A DNA stretch of 64,000 nucleotides, from assembly GCF_005116475.1 (NCBI RefSeq), contig NZ_SWBO01000004.1:124001-188000 (forward strand), given 5' to 3'. The DNA comes from Pedobacter cryotolerans (lineage in GTDB: Bacteria; Bacteroidota; Bacteroidia; Sphingobacteriales; Sphingobacteriaceae). This document shows positions 1-11,456 of this stretch, piece after piece. A model generated the notes under the pieces. It was not told where the DNA came from. It saw only the letters and a program-made list of their open reading frames with translations, and did no database searches. A program made the position numbers and the translations under genes. Position 1 is the first letter of the stretch. Each line of letters begins with the position of its first letter.

Positions 1-245
1 AGGCTGTACCAGAAGAAAAGAAAGTTAGAATTAAAGCTTTTTTAAAAGAAATTAGTGAAGAAATGGATGCAGGTAAAATAAAAAAGATGGATCCACGCCA
101 GTTTTTGATGAACTTATTTTCTTTAATGGCTTATCCGTTAATTACCAACTGTTTAAATAAATCTATCTATAACATCAACGATAATGAATATTTGAAACTG
201 ATGAAGGACAGAAAAAAGTTAATTTTTGAAATGATCTATCAATAA
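1..245 (+). CDS. TetR-family transcriptional regulator, C-terminal end (5' truncated by window)
   Basis: The reading frame is open from base 3 to the stop at 243-245, so only the last 80 or so residues are seen; the DNA-binding part lies outside the window. The visible part is helical, with a stretch MDPRQFLMNLFSLMAYPLI that resembles the ligand-binding C-terminal domain of TetR regulators. It ends a few bases before an RND efflux adaptor gene, and TetR-type repressors commonly precede and control such operons. The regulator call is therefore from context plus weak C-terminal similarity; the helix-turn-helix cannot be checked here. Confidence 0.6.
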   Translation, partial: AVPEEKKVRIKAFLKEISEEMDAGKIKKMDPRQFLMNLFSLMAYPLITNCLNKSIYNINDNEYLKLMKDRKKLIFEMIYQ

Positions 246-279
246 AAGCATGAAACACACAAATAATCCCAACATAAAT

Positions 280-1449
280 ATGAAAACAACAATTCGGTTA
301 GCACTCTTCACATCTTTAGCACTTTTTTTGGCTTCTTGTGGTGGTAAAGATGAAAAGGCTGCACAAGCCGCTGCAGCAGCAGCTGGGCCACAGCAATACC
401 CTGTTTTTGCAGTAATCCCTCAATCAACCACTTTAGATTCTGATTATCCAGCTACTATAGAAGGCATAGAAAATGTAGATATTAGACCTAGAGTTGATGG
501 CTTTATTGAGCGAATTTTTGTTGATGAAGGAGCGGTTGTAAAAAAAGGTCAACTGTTGTTTACCATTAATGCACCACAATATGAGCAGCAAGTAAGAACT
601 GCTAATGCGGCAATAAGTAGTGCAGAAGCCGATGTAAATGCTGCTCAATTACAAGTTAACAAAACAAAACCATTGGTTGATAAAGATATTATCAGTAAAT
701 ATGAGTTAGAGGCTGCACAATTAACGCTACAAAGTAGAAAAGCTGCATTGGCGCAGGCTAAAGCGGCATTGGTTAATGCAAGGGTTAATTTAGGTTATAC
801 ACGTATAACTAGTCCGGTTAATGGTTTGGTAGGTAGTTTGCCATTTAAAGCTGGTAGTTTGGTTAGTGGTACAAATGCCGAGCCGTTAACAACCATATCT
901 AACACTGCAAAAGTTTTTGCTTATTTCTCTTTAAACGAAAAACAATTATTAGATTTTTCTAACACCTATAAAGGCAAAACCTTAGCAGAGCAGATGAAAA
1001 ATATCCCTCCTGTAACTTTGGTTTTAGCCGATGGAAGCATTTACGCACAGGATGGAAAAATCGAATCAATCAATGGACAAATAAATACAGGTACAGGTTC
1101 TGCAAGTTTGAGAGCTACTTTTCCAAATGCTAAATCTATTTTAAAAAATGGAGCTAGTGCAACGGTTCGTATTCCTCAAAATGTAAGTGATGTTATTCTA
1201 ATTCCTCAAAAATCAACAACTGATTTACAAGGAAAGAAATTTGTGTATGTTTTGGGCGATTCTGCTAAAGTGATGAGTACACCAGTAGAGGTAATGCAGG
1301 TTACTAAAGGTAAGTTTTTCGTAGTAACAAAAGGCTTAAAACCTGGTGATAAAGTGGTTTTAGAAGGATTTCAATCTTTAAAGGATAACACTAAAATTAA
1401 ACCACAAGAATTAAATACGGATTCGGTTTACGCAGAAGTTAAAAAATAG
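280..1449 (+). CDS. RND efflux periplasmic adaptor subunit (membrane fusion lipoprotein)
   Basis: AcrA/MexA-type adaptor that joins an inner-membrane RND pump to an outer-membrane channel. From the ATG at 280 it has a lipoprotein signal peptide ending in LASC (Cys20), then a low-complexity Ala/Gln linker, a lipoyl/barrel-sandwich segment (IRPRVDGFIERIFVDEGAVV), an alpha-helical hairpin rich in Ala and Gln, and beta-barrel and membrane-proximal domains. At 389 residues it has the usual family length. An upstream in-frame ATG at 250 would put ten polar residues before the signal peptide, so 280 is preferred. It starts just after the TetR-type gene and precedes the pump gene, forming one operon. 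Confidence 0.93.
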   Translation: MKTTIRLALFTSLALFLASCGGKDEKAAQAAAAAAGPQQYPVFAVIPQSTTLDSDYPATIEGIENVDIRPRVDGFIERIFVDEGAVVKKGQLLFTINAPQYEQQVRTANAAISSAEADVNAAQLQVNKTKPLVDKDIISKYELEAAQLTLQSRKAALAQAKAALVNARVNLGYTRITSPVNGLVGSLPFKAGSLVSGTNAEPLTTISNTAKVFAYFSLNEKQLLDFSNTYKGKTLAEQMKNIPPVTLVLADGSIYAQDGKIESINGQINTGTGSASLRATFPNAKSILKNGASATVRIPQNVSDVILIPQKSTTDLQGKKFVYVLGDSAKVMSTPVEVMQVTKGKFFVVTKGLKPGDKVVLEGFQSLKDNTKIKPQELNTDSVYAEVKK

Positions 1450-1466
1450 GTAGACCATCAATCAAA

Positions 1467-1482
1467 TCTCGATAGCTCGGGA
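1467..1482. repeat. short palindrome TCTCGA-TAGC-TCGGGA in adaptor-pump gap
   Basis: A six-base-pair stem (one G-U pair) with loop TAGC in the 54-base gap between adaptor and pump genes. Similar CCCGAT/ATCGGG palindromes occur elsewhere in this window (for example 54238-54256), so this is probably a dispersed element. No function is evident. Confidence 0.4.
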
Positions 1483-1503
1483 CATACATCGTAAATTCAA
1501 ATT

Positions 1504-4500
1504 ATGTTTAAAAAATTTATAGATAGGCCAGTTTTATCAACTGTAATATCAATTATCATCGTAATACTGGGTATACTGGGTTTGGTAACTTTACCTGTAT
1601 CTCAATATCCAGAAATTGCTCCACCAACCGTTCAGGTTTCTGCATCGTACCAAGGTGCAAATGCCGATGTGGTAATGAATAGTGTGGTTATCCCATTAGA
1701 AGAACAAATTAATGGTGTAGAGGACATGACCTACATGACTTCTAGCGCAAGTAATGATGGTTCTGCAACCATAACAGTAAACTTTAAATTAGGTACCAAT
1801 GCCGATTTAGCTGCCGTAAACGTACAAAATAGGGTAGCAAGAGCAAGTAGTTTATTACCTGCAGAGGTTACACGTTCTGGTGTGGTTACTGCAAAAAGAC
1901 AAGCCAGTAATGTGTTAATTTTCGTAATTCATAGCGACAATGCCGAATACGATCAGAAGTTTTTGCAAAACTATGCCAATATCAATATCATCCCTCAAAT
2001 AAAAAGGATTACAGGTGTTGGAGATGCAAGTTCATTCGGGCAAATGGATTACAGTATGCGACTTTGGCTTAAGCCAGATGTGATGGCAACTTATGGTTTA
2101 ATCCCGAATGATGTAAATTTAGCTTTAGCAGAACAAAATGTGGAAGCTGCCCCGGGTCAATTTGGCGAGCAAGGAGATCAATCTTTTCAGTACACCATTA
2201 AATATACTGGCAGACTTAAAACAGAACAAGAATTTAGTAATATCATTATTAAAGCAGATGCAAACGGACAAGTTTTGCGTTTAAAAGATATTGCTCGTAT
2301 AGAGTTGGGTGCCTTAAGTTATGCAAGTACCTCTAAATATAATGGTAATTCTTCTATAGGTATTGCCATAAACCAAACTGCAGGCTCAAATGCAAAAGAA
2401 GTAATCGAAACATCTTTAAAAACTTTAGAAGAAGCTTCAAAATCATTTCCTAAAGGCATACATTACACTTCTTTGGTTAACGTAAACGATTTCTTAGATG
2501 CCTCAATCGAAAAAGTAATTCATACTTTAATCGAAGCATTTATTTTGGTGTTTATTGTAGTATTTATCTTTTTGCAAGATTTCCGTTCTACTTTAATCCC
2601 AGCTATTTCTGTTCCGGTTGCTATTATTGGTACTTTTTTCTTTTTGAGTTTGTTTGGTTTTACCATCAACTTGTTAACCTTATTCGCATTGGTTTTGGCC
2701 ATTGGTATTGTGGTAGATGATGCAATTGTAGTCGTAGAGGCCGTTCACGCTAAATTAGATAGTGGTTACACTTCTGCCAAAAAAGCTACTGTAGATGCAA
2801 TGGAAGATATTACTGGAGCAATTATATCAATTACATTGGTAATGGCTGCGGTATTTATACCTGTTAGTTTTATCGAAGGTTCATCTGGTGTATTTTATAA
2901 GCAATTTGGTTTAACATTAGCTATCGCGATTATTTTATCAGCTGTGAATGCGTTAACGTTAAGTCCGGCATTGTGTGCTTTATTGTTAAAGCCGCACAAA
3001 AATGACCACGACAAGCCTAAAAACTTTATGCAGCGTTTTTATGTAGGTTTTAACACCTCGTTTGAGTTAATGACCAATCGCTATAAAAAATCGGTTGCGT
3101 TTTTGTCTCGCAAAAAATGGATTCCTATTGTAGGTATTTTAGCTTTTGTGGGCATTTTAGTTTGGACAATGAATACCACACCAAAAGGTTTTGTGCCAAA
3201 TGAAGATTTGGGCGTAATCATGTCTGATATCTCTTTACCTGCTGGTACTTCGCAAGAAGAAACTAATGTAATTATCACTCAAATCGATAAAATTGTTCGT
3301 GACATTCCGGAGGTAAAAAGTGCTTTAAGAATTGTTGGTAGAAGTATGATTAGTGGTTCTGGTAGTTCTTATGGGATGGTAATTACTCGTTTAAAACCTT
3401 GGGATGAAAGAAAAAGAGATGTAAAAGCAATTATTGGTGAATTATTTGCTAAAACTGCTGGAATTAAAGGAGCAAAAATTATTTTCTTTGCCCCACCAAC
3501 TATACAAGGTTTTGGTACAAGTGGTGGTTTCGAGTTTCAACTACAAGATAAAACAGGTGGCGATATCAATAAGTTTAACGATGTTGGAAATGCTTTTTTA
3601 GCTGCATTAGCAAAACGTCCAGAAATTCAATACGCATCAACTTCGTTTAATCCGAACTTTCCGCAATATCAAATTGATGTAAACGTAGCTAAAGTAAAAC
3701 AAGCAGGCTTAACAGTTACTGATGTTTTAAGTGTTTTACAAGGTTATTTTGGTGGTGTTTATGCTTCAAATTTTAATCAATTTGGTAAACAATTTAGGGT
3801 AATGTATCAAGCTGATGCTTCTTATCGTGCCAACCCAGAAAACCTAAATAGCATATTCGTACGTAATAATAAAGGTGCAATGGCTCCAGTAAGCGAATTT
3901 ATTAACTTAACTAAAGTTTATGGTCCACAAGCTATTTCACGTTTCAATTTATATACCTCAATAGCCGTAACTGGTGCACCTAAAGCCGGTTTTAGTTCTG
4001 GCGATGCCTTAAAAGCTGTTGAGGAAGAAGCTGCCATACATTTACCTGCCGGATATGGATATGAGTTTTCTGGCTTATCTAGAGAAGAGATGGCTGGCGG
4101 AAATCAAACGATTTTTATCTTTTTACTGTGTGTAATCTTTGTTTATTTTTTACTAGCAGCGCAATACGAAAGCTATATTTTACCATTGGCAGTGCTAATT
4201 TCTTTACCTATCGGATTAGCTGGTGTATTTATTTTCGATAAAATATTTGTGGTAGATAACAACATCTATACACAAATCACACTCATTATGCTTGTTGGTT
4301 TATTGGCTAAAAATGCAATTTTAATTGTAGAGTATGCCGTAGATAGGAGGAAAAAAGGAATGACGATAGTGAACGCTGCTATAGAAGGTGCAACGGCTCG
4401 TTTACGCCCAATTTTGATGACTTCCTTTGCATTTATTTTAGGCTTATTGCCTTTAATGTTGTCTTCTGGAGTTGGAGCAGCAGGTAATAAATCTATTGGT

Positions 4501-4680
4501 ACTGGTGCTGTTGGAGGGATGTTGATTGGTACTATTTTCGGGATTTTTGTAATTCCGGCCTTGTTTATCATCTTCCAAACGTTGCAAGAAAAAATAAGTA
4601 ACAAATCTCCATTTGATGAAGATGCTAAAATAGAATCGGAAGATGAATTAGCATTAGCAAACACAAATCGCGAAAATTAA
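1504..4680 (+). CDS. RND multidrug efflux pump, inner-membrane permease (HAE1/AcrB type)
   Basis: Proton-driven efflux transporter of 1058 residues, the normal size for AcrB/MexB homologues. It opens with the typical N-terminal helix (FIDRPVLSTVISIIIVILG), carries two large periplasmic loops and twelve predicted membrane helices. The proton-relay acidic pair is visible in TM4 (AIGIVVDDAIVVVEAV) and the partner Lys in TM10 (GLLAKNAILIVEYA). It lies between adaptor and channel genes, so all three parts of a tripartite pump are encoded together. Substrates cannot be read from sequence; HAE1 pumps export hydrophobic and amphiphilic compounds. Confidence 0.96.
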   Translation: MFKKFIDRPVLSTVISIIIVILGILGLVTLPVSQYPEIAPPTVQVSASYQGANADVVMNSVVIPLEEQINGVEDMTYMTSSASNDGSATITVNFKLGTNADLAAVNVQNRVARASSLLPAEVTRSGVVTAKRQASNVLIFVIHSDNAEYDQKFLQNYANINIIPQIKRITGVGDASSFGQMDYSMRLWLKPDVMATYGLIPNDVNLALAEQNVEAAPGQFGEQGDQSFQYTIKYTGRLKTEQEFSNIIIKADANGQVLRLKDIARIELGALSYASTSKYNGNSSIGIAINQTAGSNAKEVIETSLKTLEEASKSFPKGIHYTSLVNVNDFLDASIEKVIHTLIEAFILVFIVVFIFLQDFRSTLIPAISVPVAIIGTFFFLSLFGFTINLLTLFALVLAIGIVVDDAIVVVEAVHAKLDSGYTSAKKATVDAMEDITGAIISITLVMAAVFIPVSFIEGSSGVFYKQFGLTLAIAIILSAVNALTLSPALCALLLKPHKNDHDKPKNFMQRFYVGFNTSFELMTNRYKKSVAFLSRKKWIPIVGILAFVGILVWTMNTTPKGFVPNEDLGVIMSDISLPAGTSQEETNVIITQIDKIVRDIPEVKSALRIVGRSMISGSGSSYGMVITRLKPWDERKRDVKAIIGELFAKTAGIKGAKIIFFAPPTIQGFGTSGGFEFQLQDKTGGDINKFNDVGNAFLAALAKRPEIQYASTSFNPNFPQYQIDVNVAKVKQAGLTVTDVLSVLQGYFGGVYASNFNQFGKQFRVMYQADASYRANPENLNSIFVRNNKGAMAPVSEFINLTKVYGPQAISRFNLYTSIAVTGAPKAGFSSGDALKAVEEEAAIHLPAGYGYEFSGLSREEMAGGNQTIFIFLLCVIFVYFLLAAQYESYILPLAVLISLPIGLAGVFIFDKIFVVDNNIYTQITLIMLVGLLAKNAILIVEYAVDRRKKGMTIVNAAIEGATARLRPILMTSFAFILGLLPLMLSSGVGAAGNKSIGTGAVGGMLIGTIFGIFVIPALFIIFQTLQEKISNKSPFDEDAKIESEDELALANTNREN

Positions 4681-4691
4681 CATTTATAAAA

Positions 4692-6095
4692 ATGAAATTG
4701 ATCTATAAACATTCACTTGTAATTATCGGCTTTGCCGTATTAATTTTAAGTGCTTGCGTTACACAAAAATACGAAACACCAAAAGTTACCACAGCAGATT
4801 TATATCGTGATAACAATACAACTGATACAACAACCATTGCAAATTTACCGTGGAAAAATTTGTTTAATGATGCCAATTTGCAAACGTTAATACAGCAAGG
4901 TTTAAATGAAAATTTAGATTTAAAACAAGCTATTGAGCGAATTAGGATAGCTCAAGCTACCTTGCAACAAAGTAGAGCTGCATTTTTACCAACTTTACAA
5001 GCAGATGTTTCGGTAACTGATGCCAAACAATCTCAAGCGGCACTAAACTTTCCTCCTGGGGTAAACATTAATTTAGAAACGCAAACCTACCGAGCTCAAT
5101 TAAGCACAAGTTGGGAAGCTGATATTTGGGGAAAATTAAGTAGCGCCAAAAGAGCATCTTATGCCAACTTATTACAAACAGATGCTGCAAAAAGAGCTGT
5201 GCAAACCCAATTAATAGCCAATATTGCCAATGCTTATTACAATTTAATTGCCTTAGATAAACAGCTAAAGATTACATTAGAAACTGTAAAAAGTAGAACT
5301 AATAACGTAGAAACGATGAAAGCACTAAAAGAAGGTGCTTTGGTTAATGGAGCTGCAGTTGTGCAAAGTGAAGCTAATTTATATGCAGCAGAAGTAACTA
5401 TACCCGATTTGAAAAGGAGTATCAGAGAAACTGAAAACGCTTTAAATGTTTTGTTAGCCAGAGTACCTGGTACAATTTTACGCTCAGATTTAGATAGTCA
5501 AACACCTTACAGTGATTTACAGACAGGTGTTTCGGCTCAATTATTAAAAAATAGGCCAGATGTACAAGCTGCTGAACTTAGTTTTAGAGCTGCTTTTGAA
5601 AATACCAATGTTGCCAAAACGTTTTTCTATCCATCATTAACATTAACAGCAAGTGGTGGCTTATCTACATTACAATTGGCAGATTTTTTTAACAATTCTG
5701 TTTTTTACAACTTAATTGGCGGTATTACGCAACCAATTTTTGCCCGTGGACAAAACAAAGCCCGTTTAACAACGGCACAAGCTCAACAGCAACAAGCTTT
5801 TTATACTTTTCAGCAAACGCTTTTAACCAGCGGACAAGAAGTTTCTAATGCTTTGTATGCTTACCAAACTGCTACAGAAAAAGAAACAACTAGAGCTAAA
5901 CAAATTGCTTCATTAACTAAGGCAGTAGATTTTACGCAAGAATTATTGCGCTACAGCTCAGCAACCAATTATACCGATGTGTTAACTTCTGAGCAAAGTT
6001 TATTAGCTGCACAATTAAGTGGTGTGAGTGATAGGTTACAGAAACTACAAGCTGTGGTTAATTTATACCGGGCTTTAGGTGGCGGCTGGAAATAA
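4692..6095 (+). CDS. TolC-like outer-membrane efflux channel lipoprotein (NodT family)
   Basis: Outer-membrane factor of 467 residues that completes the tripartite efflux system. The N-terminus is a lipoprotein signal ending LSAC (Cys21). Two OEP repeats follow, rich in Gln/Ala coiled coil, with NRPDVQAAELSFRAA and ALGGGWK near the end as typical family motifs. It begins 11 bases after the pump stop and is followed by a strong terminator at 6120-6145, which marks the end of the operon. Confidence 0.93.
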   Translation: MKLIYKHSLVIIGFAVLILSACVTQKYETPKVTTADLYRDNNTTDTTTIANLPWKNLFNDANLQTLIQQGLNENLDLKQAIERIRIAQATLQQSRAAFLPTLQADVSVTDAKQSQAALNFPPGVNINLETQTYRAQLSTSWEADIWGKLSSAKRASYANLLQTDAAKRAVQTQLIANIANAYYNLIALDKQLKITLETVKSRTNNVETMKALKEGALVNGAAVVQSEANLYAAEVTIPDLKRSIRETENALNVLLARVPGTILRSDLDSQTPYSDLQTGVSAQLLKNRPDVQAAELSFRAAFENTNVAKTFFYPSLTLTASGGLSTLQLADFFNNSVFYNLIGGITQPIFARGQNKARLTTAQAQQQQAFYTFQQTLLTSGQEVSNALYAYQTATEKETTRAKQIASLTKAVDFTQELLRYSSATNYTDVLTSEQSLLAAQLSGVSDRLQKLQAVVNLYRALGGGWK

Positions 6096-6119
6096 TTCAA
6101 TCTTTTAATTGATTAATTA

Positions 6120-6146
6120 GGTTCGTAGCAATACGAACCTTTTTTG
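6120..6146 (+). terminator. Rho-independent terminator after the RND operon
   Basis: A perfect eight-base-pair stem, GGTTCGTA and TACGAACC, around a GCAA tetraloop is followed by six T. It sits 25 bases after the channel gene stop on the same strand. Confidence 0.9.
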
Positions 6147-6187
6147 TTTTTCGCTGTTTCTGGTTTATTTTAACCTACCTTACCAAT

Positions 6188-6199
6188 CGGCGGACGCCG
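6188..6199. repeat. GC-rich palindrome CGGCG-GA-CGCCG
   Basis: Five-base-pair perfect inverted repeat just before the TTG start of the oxygenase gene, conspicuous in an A+T-rich gap. It could be a remnant of a dispersed element or an operator. Confidence 0.3.
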
Positions 6200-6214
6200 G
6201 TTAAATTTACTTTA

Positions 6215-6808
6215 TTGGAAAAGATATTTAATGCCATTATTGATAGTTTTATTGTAAATAAAGTAGGAATAGCAGATAATTTTTTAACTGAAAATTTAGC
6301 TCAAAGCTTAAAACAAAATTTGGTAAAGTTATTTCAAACTAATTTAATGTTGGCCGCAGGCACGGGCAACCACACAATTGTTAATCACGATAAATTAATA
6401 AGGAGCGATATTATTTATTGGCTAGATAGAAGTCATAATGACCAGCATGAAAACGCGTTTTTTGATTTAATGGATGCATTTGTTTTGCACCTCAATGCAA
6501 CTTGCTATACTGGCATTACCAACTACGAATTTCATTACACGCTTTACGAAAAGGGAAGTTTCTACAAAAAACACATCGATCAATTTCAAGCAAATGGCAG
6601 TAGAGCTTATTCTATGGTGATGTATTTAAATCAAAACTGGAAGCAAATTGACGGTGGCGAACTGCGAATTCATCATCTAGATAGCCAACAAAATATATCT
6701 CCACTAAACGGTAAATCTATCTTTTTTAAAAGTAACGAATTAGCTCATGAAGTTTTAATAACCAACGAACCACGAATGAGCATTACAGGTTGGTTAAAAA
6801 CCAATTGA
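6215..6808 (+). CDS. 2-oxoglutarate- and Fe(II)-dependent oxygenase (prolyl-hydroxylase-like)
   Basis: A 197-residue protein with the double-stranded beta-helix signature of 2OG-Fe(II) oxygenases: the iron-binding HxD in YKKHIDQF, a distal His in ELAHEV, and the 2OG-binding Arg in RMSITGW. It resembles the SM-20/PKHD group, which hydroxylates protein or small-molecule substrates; the substrate here is unknown. The start is a TTG at 6215 because family similarity begins with DSFIVNKVGIADNFL, well before the first in-frame ATG (residue 46). It has its own transcription unit after the RND terminator. Confidence 0.85.
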   Translation: MEKIFNAIIDSFIVNKVGIADNFLTENLAQSLKQNLVKLFQTNLMLAAGTGNHTIVNHDKLIRSDIIYWLDRSHNDQHENAFFDLMDAFVLHLNATCYTGITNYEFHYTLYEKGSFYKKHIDQFQANGSRAYSMVMYLNQNWKQIDGGELRIHHLDSQQNISPLNGKSIFFKSNELAHEVLITNEPRMSITGWLKTN

Positions 6809-6847
6809 TAGGTGGATAATTGGTTTTTAGCCAACCAAAGGTGGATT

Positions 6848-6875
6848 TATCATCCTGAGCGTAGTCGAAGGATCC
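6848..6875. repeat. single arm of the CTGAGCGTAGTCGAAGGA repeat (family A)
   Basis: One arm, TCATCCTGAGCGTAGTCGAA, of the hairpin repeat seen in full at 48920-48978 and 63437-63548. It lies between two convergent genes. No facing arm is evident, so this copy looks like a half-element. Confidence 0.75.
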
Positions 6876-6884
6876 GTTAATTGA

Positions 6885-7298
6885 TTAACGCTCCGCATGT
6901 GCCTTAAAATTATTCAAAATTGCTTGCCATCCATCTCTTTGCATTTCTAGTGGGTTTTCATTTTCTGGATCAAAAGTTTCTACAATATGCGTTTTGCCCT
7001 CTTGTTCGCTAAAACTTATTTTAGCTTTTCTACCATCACCCATTTCATAAGCAATCAGTTTATTTTCAATAACATCAGTGTAAATTCCCCAGAAATCGAA
7101 ACTTACGCTACCATCTTTAGCAGCCATTGTGGTGCTAAATTTACCGCTCACGCGTAAATCATTTGCGGCTTGCGGGGCATGCCAAGTATCAGCTGCAAAA
7201 GCCCAATTTTTTATATGTTCTGGTTCAGTCCAATATTTCCAAACTTTAGTTATGGGAGCATTAATCGAAACTTCAATCGTAATTGCGTTGTTTTCCAT
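6885..7298 (-). CDS. SRPBCC / AHSA1 family protein
   Basis: A 137-residue soluble protein with the START-like fold of the AHSA1 (activator of Hsp90 ATPase homologue 1) family: the opening ITIEVSINAPITKVWKYWTE, then HIKNWAFA, and the C-terminal helix RDGWQAILNNFKAHAE. Members bind hydrophobic ligands or act as stress-related accessory proteins; the ligand here is unknown. It is a lone gene on the minus strand, facing the oxygenase gene across a repeat fragment. Confidence 0.88.
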   Translation of the reverse strand: MENNAITIEVSINAPITKVWKYWTEPEHIKNWAFAADTWHAPQAANDLRVSGKFSTTMAAKDGSVSFDFWGIYTDVIENKLIAYEMGDGRKAKISFSEQEGKTHIVETFDPENENPLEMQRDGWQAILNNFKAHAER

Positions 7299-7390
7299 TC
7301 GTATATTTTATAACTAAAGGTAGCATTAGCATTAGAGAATAAAAAGGCCAAACAAGACAACTTTTGGGTGTTTACAGAAATGATGATTAA

Positions 7391-7630
7391 TTTGAAGCGC
7401 AAATTACTGCAAAATAATAAAGCAAGTCCCGCCAATGCTTCAATTTCCGATGAAGAATAGGAAGATTTACGCGTATGTCGGGGCTAAAACGCAAGGTCTT
7501 ATGCAATTTTGAGGGGTTTTATAGCACAAGCCCTAAATTATAAACCTGATAGCGCCAAATAGCTTTTTTTGCCATCGGCAAAAAAACTATGGGCAATAGC
7601 AGGACTGTCGCCCGAAAGCACCGAACTTTC
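7391..7630. repeat. MITE-like intergenic element, copy E1
   Basis: Shares several blocks with 18177-18590: the lead-in GAAGCGCAA, TCCCGC, CGGGGCTAAAA, an internal AGGGGTTTTA block (inverted AAAACCCCTC in the other copy), AAGCCC and the closing AGCAGGACT. The core from AGTCCCGCC (7425) to AGCAGGACT (ends 7606) is bounded by imperfect terminal inverted repeats (AGTCCCGC against AGTCCTGC). No open frame is evident. The outer limits are approximate. Confidence 0.6.
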
Positions 7631-7694
7631 ATTTTCAATTAAATCAACTCTTTATTATTATGAGCTACATTGATCTGGTTAAGTATAATGGTTT

Positions 7695-7716
7695 CGGCTG
7701 GTGAGGACACCAGCCG
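7695..7716. repeat. hairpin CGGCTGGTG-AGGA-CACCAGCCG (family C, copy 1)
   Basis: Perfect nine-base-pair stem with an AGGA loop. The same loop and six base pairs of stem recur at 63747-63762, and in both places a family B hairpin follows. Confidence 0.8.
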
Positions 7717-7727
7717 ATAGGAAGAAA

Positions 7728-7771
7728 ACATAGGTTTAATTTTTTTTGCTACGTTAACTATGTTCCTATGT
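7728..7771. repeat. ACATAGG...CCTATGT hairpin (family B, copy 1)
   Basis: Inverted repeat ACATAGG/CCTATGT with about 29 bases between the arms, related to copies at 34012-34051 and 63785-63829. It lies downstream of the GH97 gene on the minus strand and may help terminate it. ATCTGTG motifs resembling the 60643 hairpin follow at 7782-7812. Confidence 0.65.
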
Positions 7772-7814
7772 GTTTCATTTTAAATCTGTGTTTATCCTTT
7801 TTATCTGTGGTTAA

Positions 7815-9995
<2,181 letters not shown>

Positions 9996-10051
9996 TTATT
10001 TAAGATTTTTAAGGAATTGGATGGGTAAGTTTGAAGAAAAATCAACTTTTT

Positions 10052-10828
10052 CTAACTAATAGGGCATACGATGTTTATTTTAAAACCATTATTGGGTTTG
10101 GTTTCAATTGTGAAAATGGCATTAATCATTTGTAGCCTACTGTAAATGTTTTGCATGCCAATCCCCTTTTTATTGTCTAAAACGACTAGGTCAAAACCAT
10201 TACCGTTATCCATATAATCTATTTCGAGCTGTTGCTCATTGGGTTTAAAAACAATTGATATTTGAGAAGCGTTGGCATGTTTTAATGTATTTGCAATTAG
10301 TTGAGTAATTACTCTAAATAAAGCTAATTCGGCTTTTTCGTTCAGTAAACGTTGCTCAATAAAAGGTTGGTGGCTTACTGTTACTTCAATTTGCTTTGTA
10401 TTATTAATTAAGTCAGTAAAGCCTTCAATAGTAGTGTAAAGTCCAAACATGGCTAGGCCAGGTGGCGATAAATCATGTGCGATGTTACGCACATCAACAA
10501 TCATTTGGTCAATTAATGTTTTGGCTTCAGTAATAGTATTTATATTAAGCGTGTTTTGGTTTTTAGCTGCATTTAACATCAATTTAATGGCAGATAAAGT
10601 TCCGCCAATCTCATCATGCAAATCTTCTCCAATTCTTTTACGCTCTATTTCTTGAGATTCGATAACCGCACTTAATAATTCTTTTTGCTGTAAAATTTCA
10701 GTCTCTTGAAATAGTCTTTTCTGTTGCCACATCATATTTTGATTTCTGATATACATCACCAAAAAAAAGGTAACTAATAAAAAGATGAACAATACACTAT
10801 AAAATATCAGCAAATAAATATTATCCAT
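10052..10828 (-). CDS. sensor histidine kinase, NarL/DegS-like (HisKA_3)
   Basis: A 258-residue kinase with one N-terminal membrane helix (residues about 4-26), a short coiled coil, a HisKA_3 dimerisation segment with the phospho-acceptor His71 in IERKRIGEDLHDEIGG, and a HATPase domain (TQLIANTLKHA N-box, DNGNGFD and GIGMQNI G-boxes). It has no extracellular sensor domain of its own. It overlaps the upstream 7TM gene by eight bases, so the two are translationally coupled, and the 7TM protein is the likely input. The probable partner is the divergent response regulator at 11970. Confidence 0.93.
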   Translation of the reverse strand: MDNIYLLIFYSVLFIFLLVTFFLVMYIRNQNMMWQQKRLFQETEILQQKELLSAVIESQEIERKRIGEDLHDEIGGTLSAIKLMLNAAKNQNTLNINTITEAKTLIDQMIVDVRNIAHDLSPPGLAMFGLYTTIEGFTDLINNTKQIEVTVSHQPFIEQRLLNEKAELALFRVITQLIANTLKHANASQISIVFKPNEQQLEIDYMDNGNGFDLVVLDNKKGIGMQNIYSRLQMINAIFTIETKPNNGFKINIVCPIS

Positions 10829-11450
10829 CTGTTTTGGTTAAGCTAAATCCTTTGGCCATAGCCAAATACATCACCATAGACATAATAGCATGAAATTGCC
10901 AAATCATTAGGTTTAATTCTTTGTTTTTACTTACAAAAACCATGTAGTTTGATAAGATGAAAATGATACACACTACCGGAAAATACAACAAAATACCCAT
11001 GTTAAACCAACTGGTTTGTTTGTTAATCCAGTTTTCTGTAAAACCGCTTTTATAAAGATAAAGCAAGCAGAAAAAAGTGATCAAAATTGCTTCTAATGGT
11101 CTTGTATAGGTATTAAAAGTGAAAATACTTTGTATAAAAGTAAAATTGATTATACAAAGCAAGGGGAAAATAATTATGATGTATAGCAGGAATTTTCTGA
11201 TTAAATGATTGGTGAAAATTGTTCGGAAGTAACTTAAAAGCAGCACGGCTTCAACAATTGTATAGAGGTGCAGCAAAGGTAAATTTGTCATCCTAAATGC
11301 TACAAGCACAATGGCGGCTAGATTAATTAATCCAGATGCCACTAAGTAGTAAAAAACAAACTTGCCGCTAGTTTGTAAATTTTTATAGTTAAAAAGACCT
11401 ATAAGTATAGGAATTAAAATACTTAAAGGAACAATATAAGTTAAGAACAT
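10821..11450 (-). CDS. seven-helix membrane protein, putative sensor partner of the kinase
   Basis: A 209-residue hydrophobic protein with about seven predicted membrane helices (roughly residues 3-19, 32-52, 58-74, 86-107, 117-133, 148-167 and 182-202). I recognise no family with a known function. It sits between a small soluble protein gene (6-base gap) and the histidine kinase gene (8-base overlap), all on the minus strand. The kinase has only one membrane helix and no sensor domain, so a role for this protein as membrane receptor or signal transmitter is a reasonable inference but unproven. Confidence 0.75.
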   Translation of the reverse strand: MFLTYIVPLSILIPILIGLFNYKNLQTSGKFVFYYLVASGLINLAAIVLVAFRMTNLPLLHLYTIVEAVLLLSYFRTIFTNHLIRKFLLYIIIIFPLLCIINFTFIQSIFTFNTYTRPLEAILITFFCLLYLYKSGFTENWINKQTSWFNMGILLYFPVVCIIFILSNYMVFVSKNKELNLMIWQFHAIMSMVMYLAMAKGFSLTKTDG

Positions 11451-11456
11451 AATTAA

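Noticed and set aside
4266..4664. 132-residue minus-strand frame inside the RND pump gene
   Set aside because: Antisense shadow of a clearly coding region; no similarity, no promoter.
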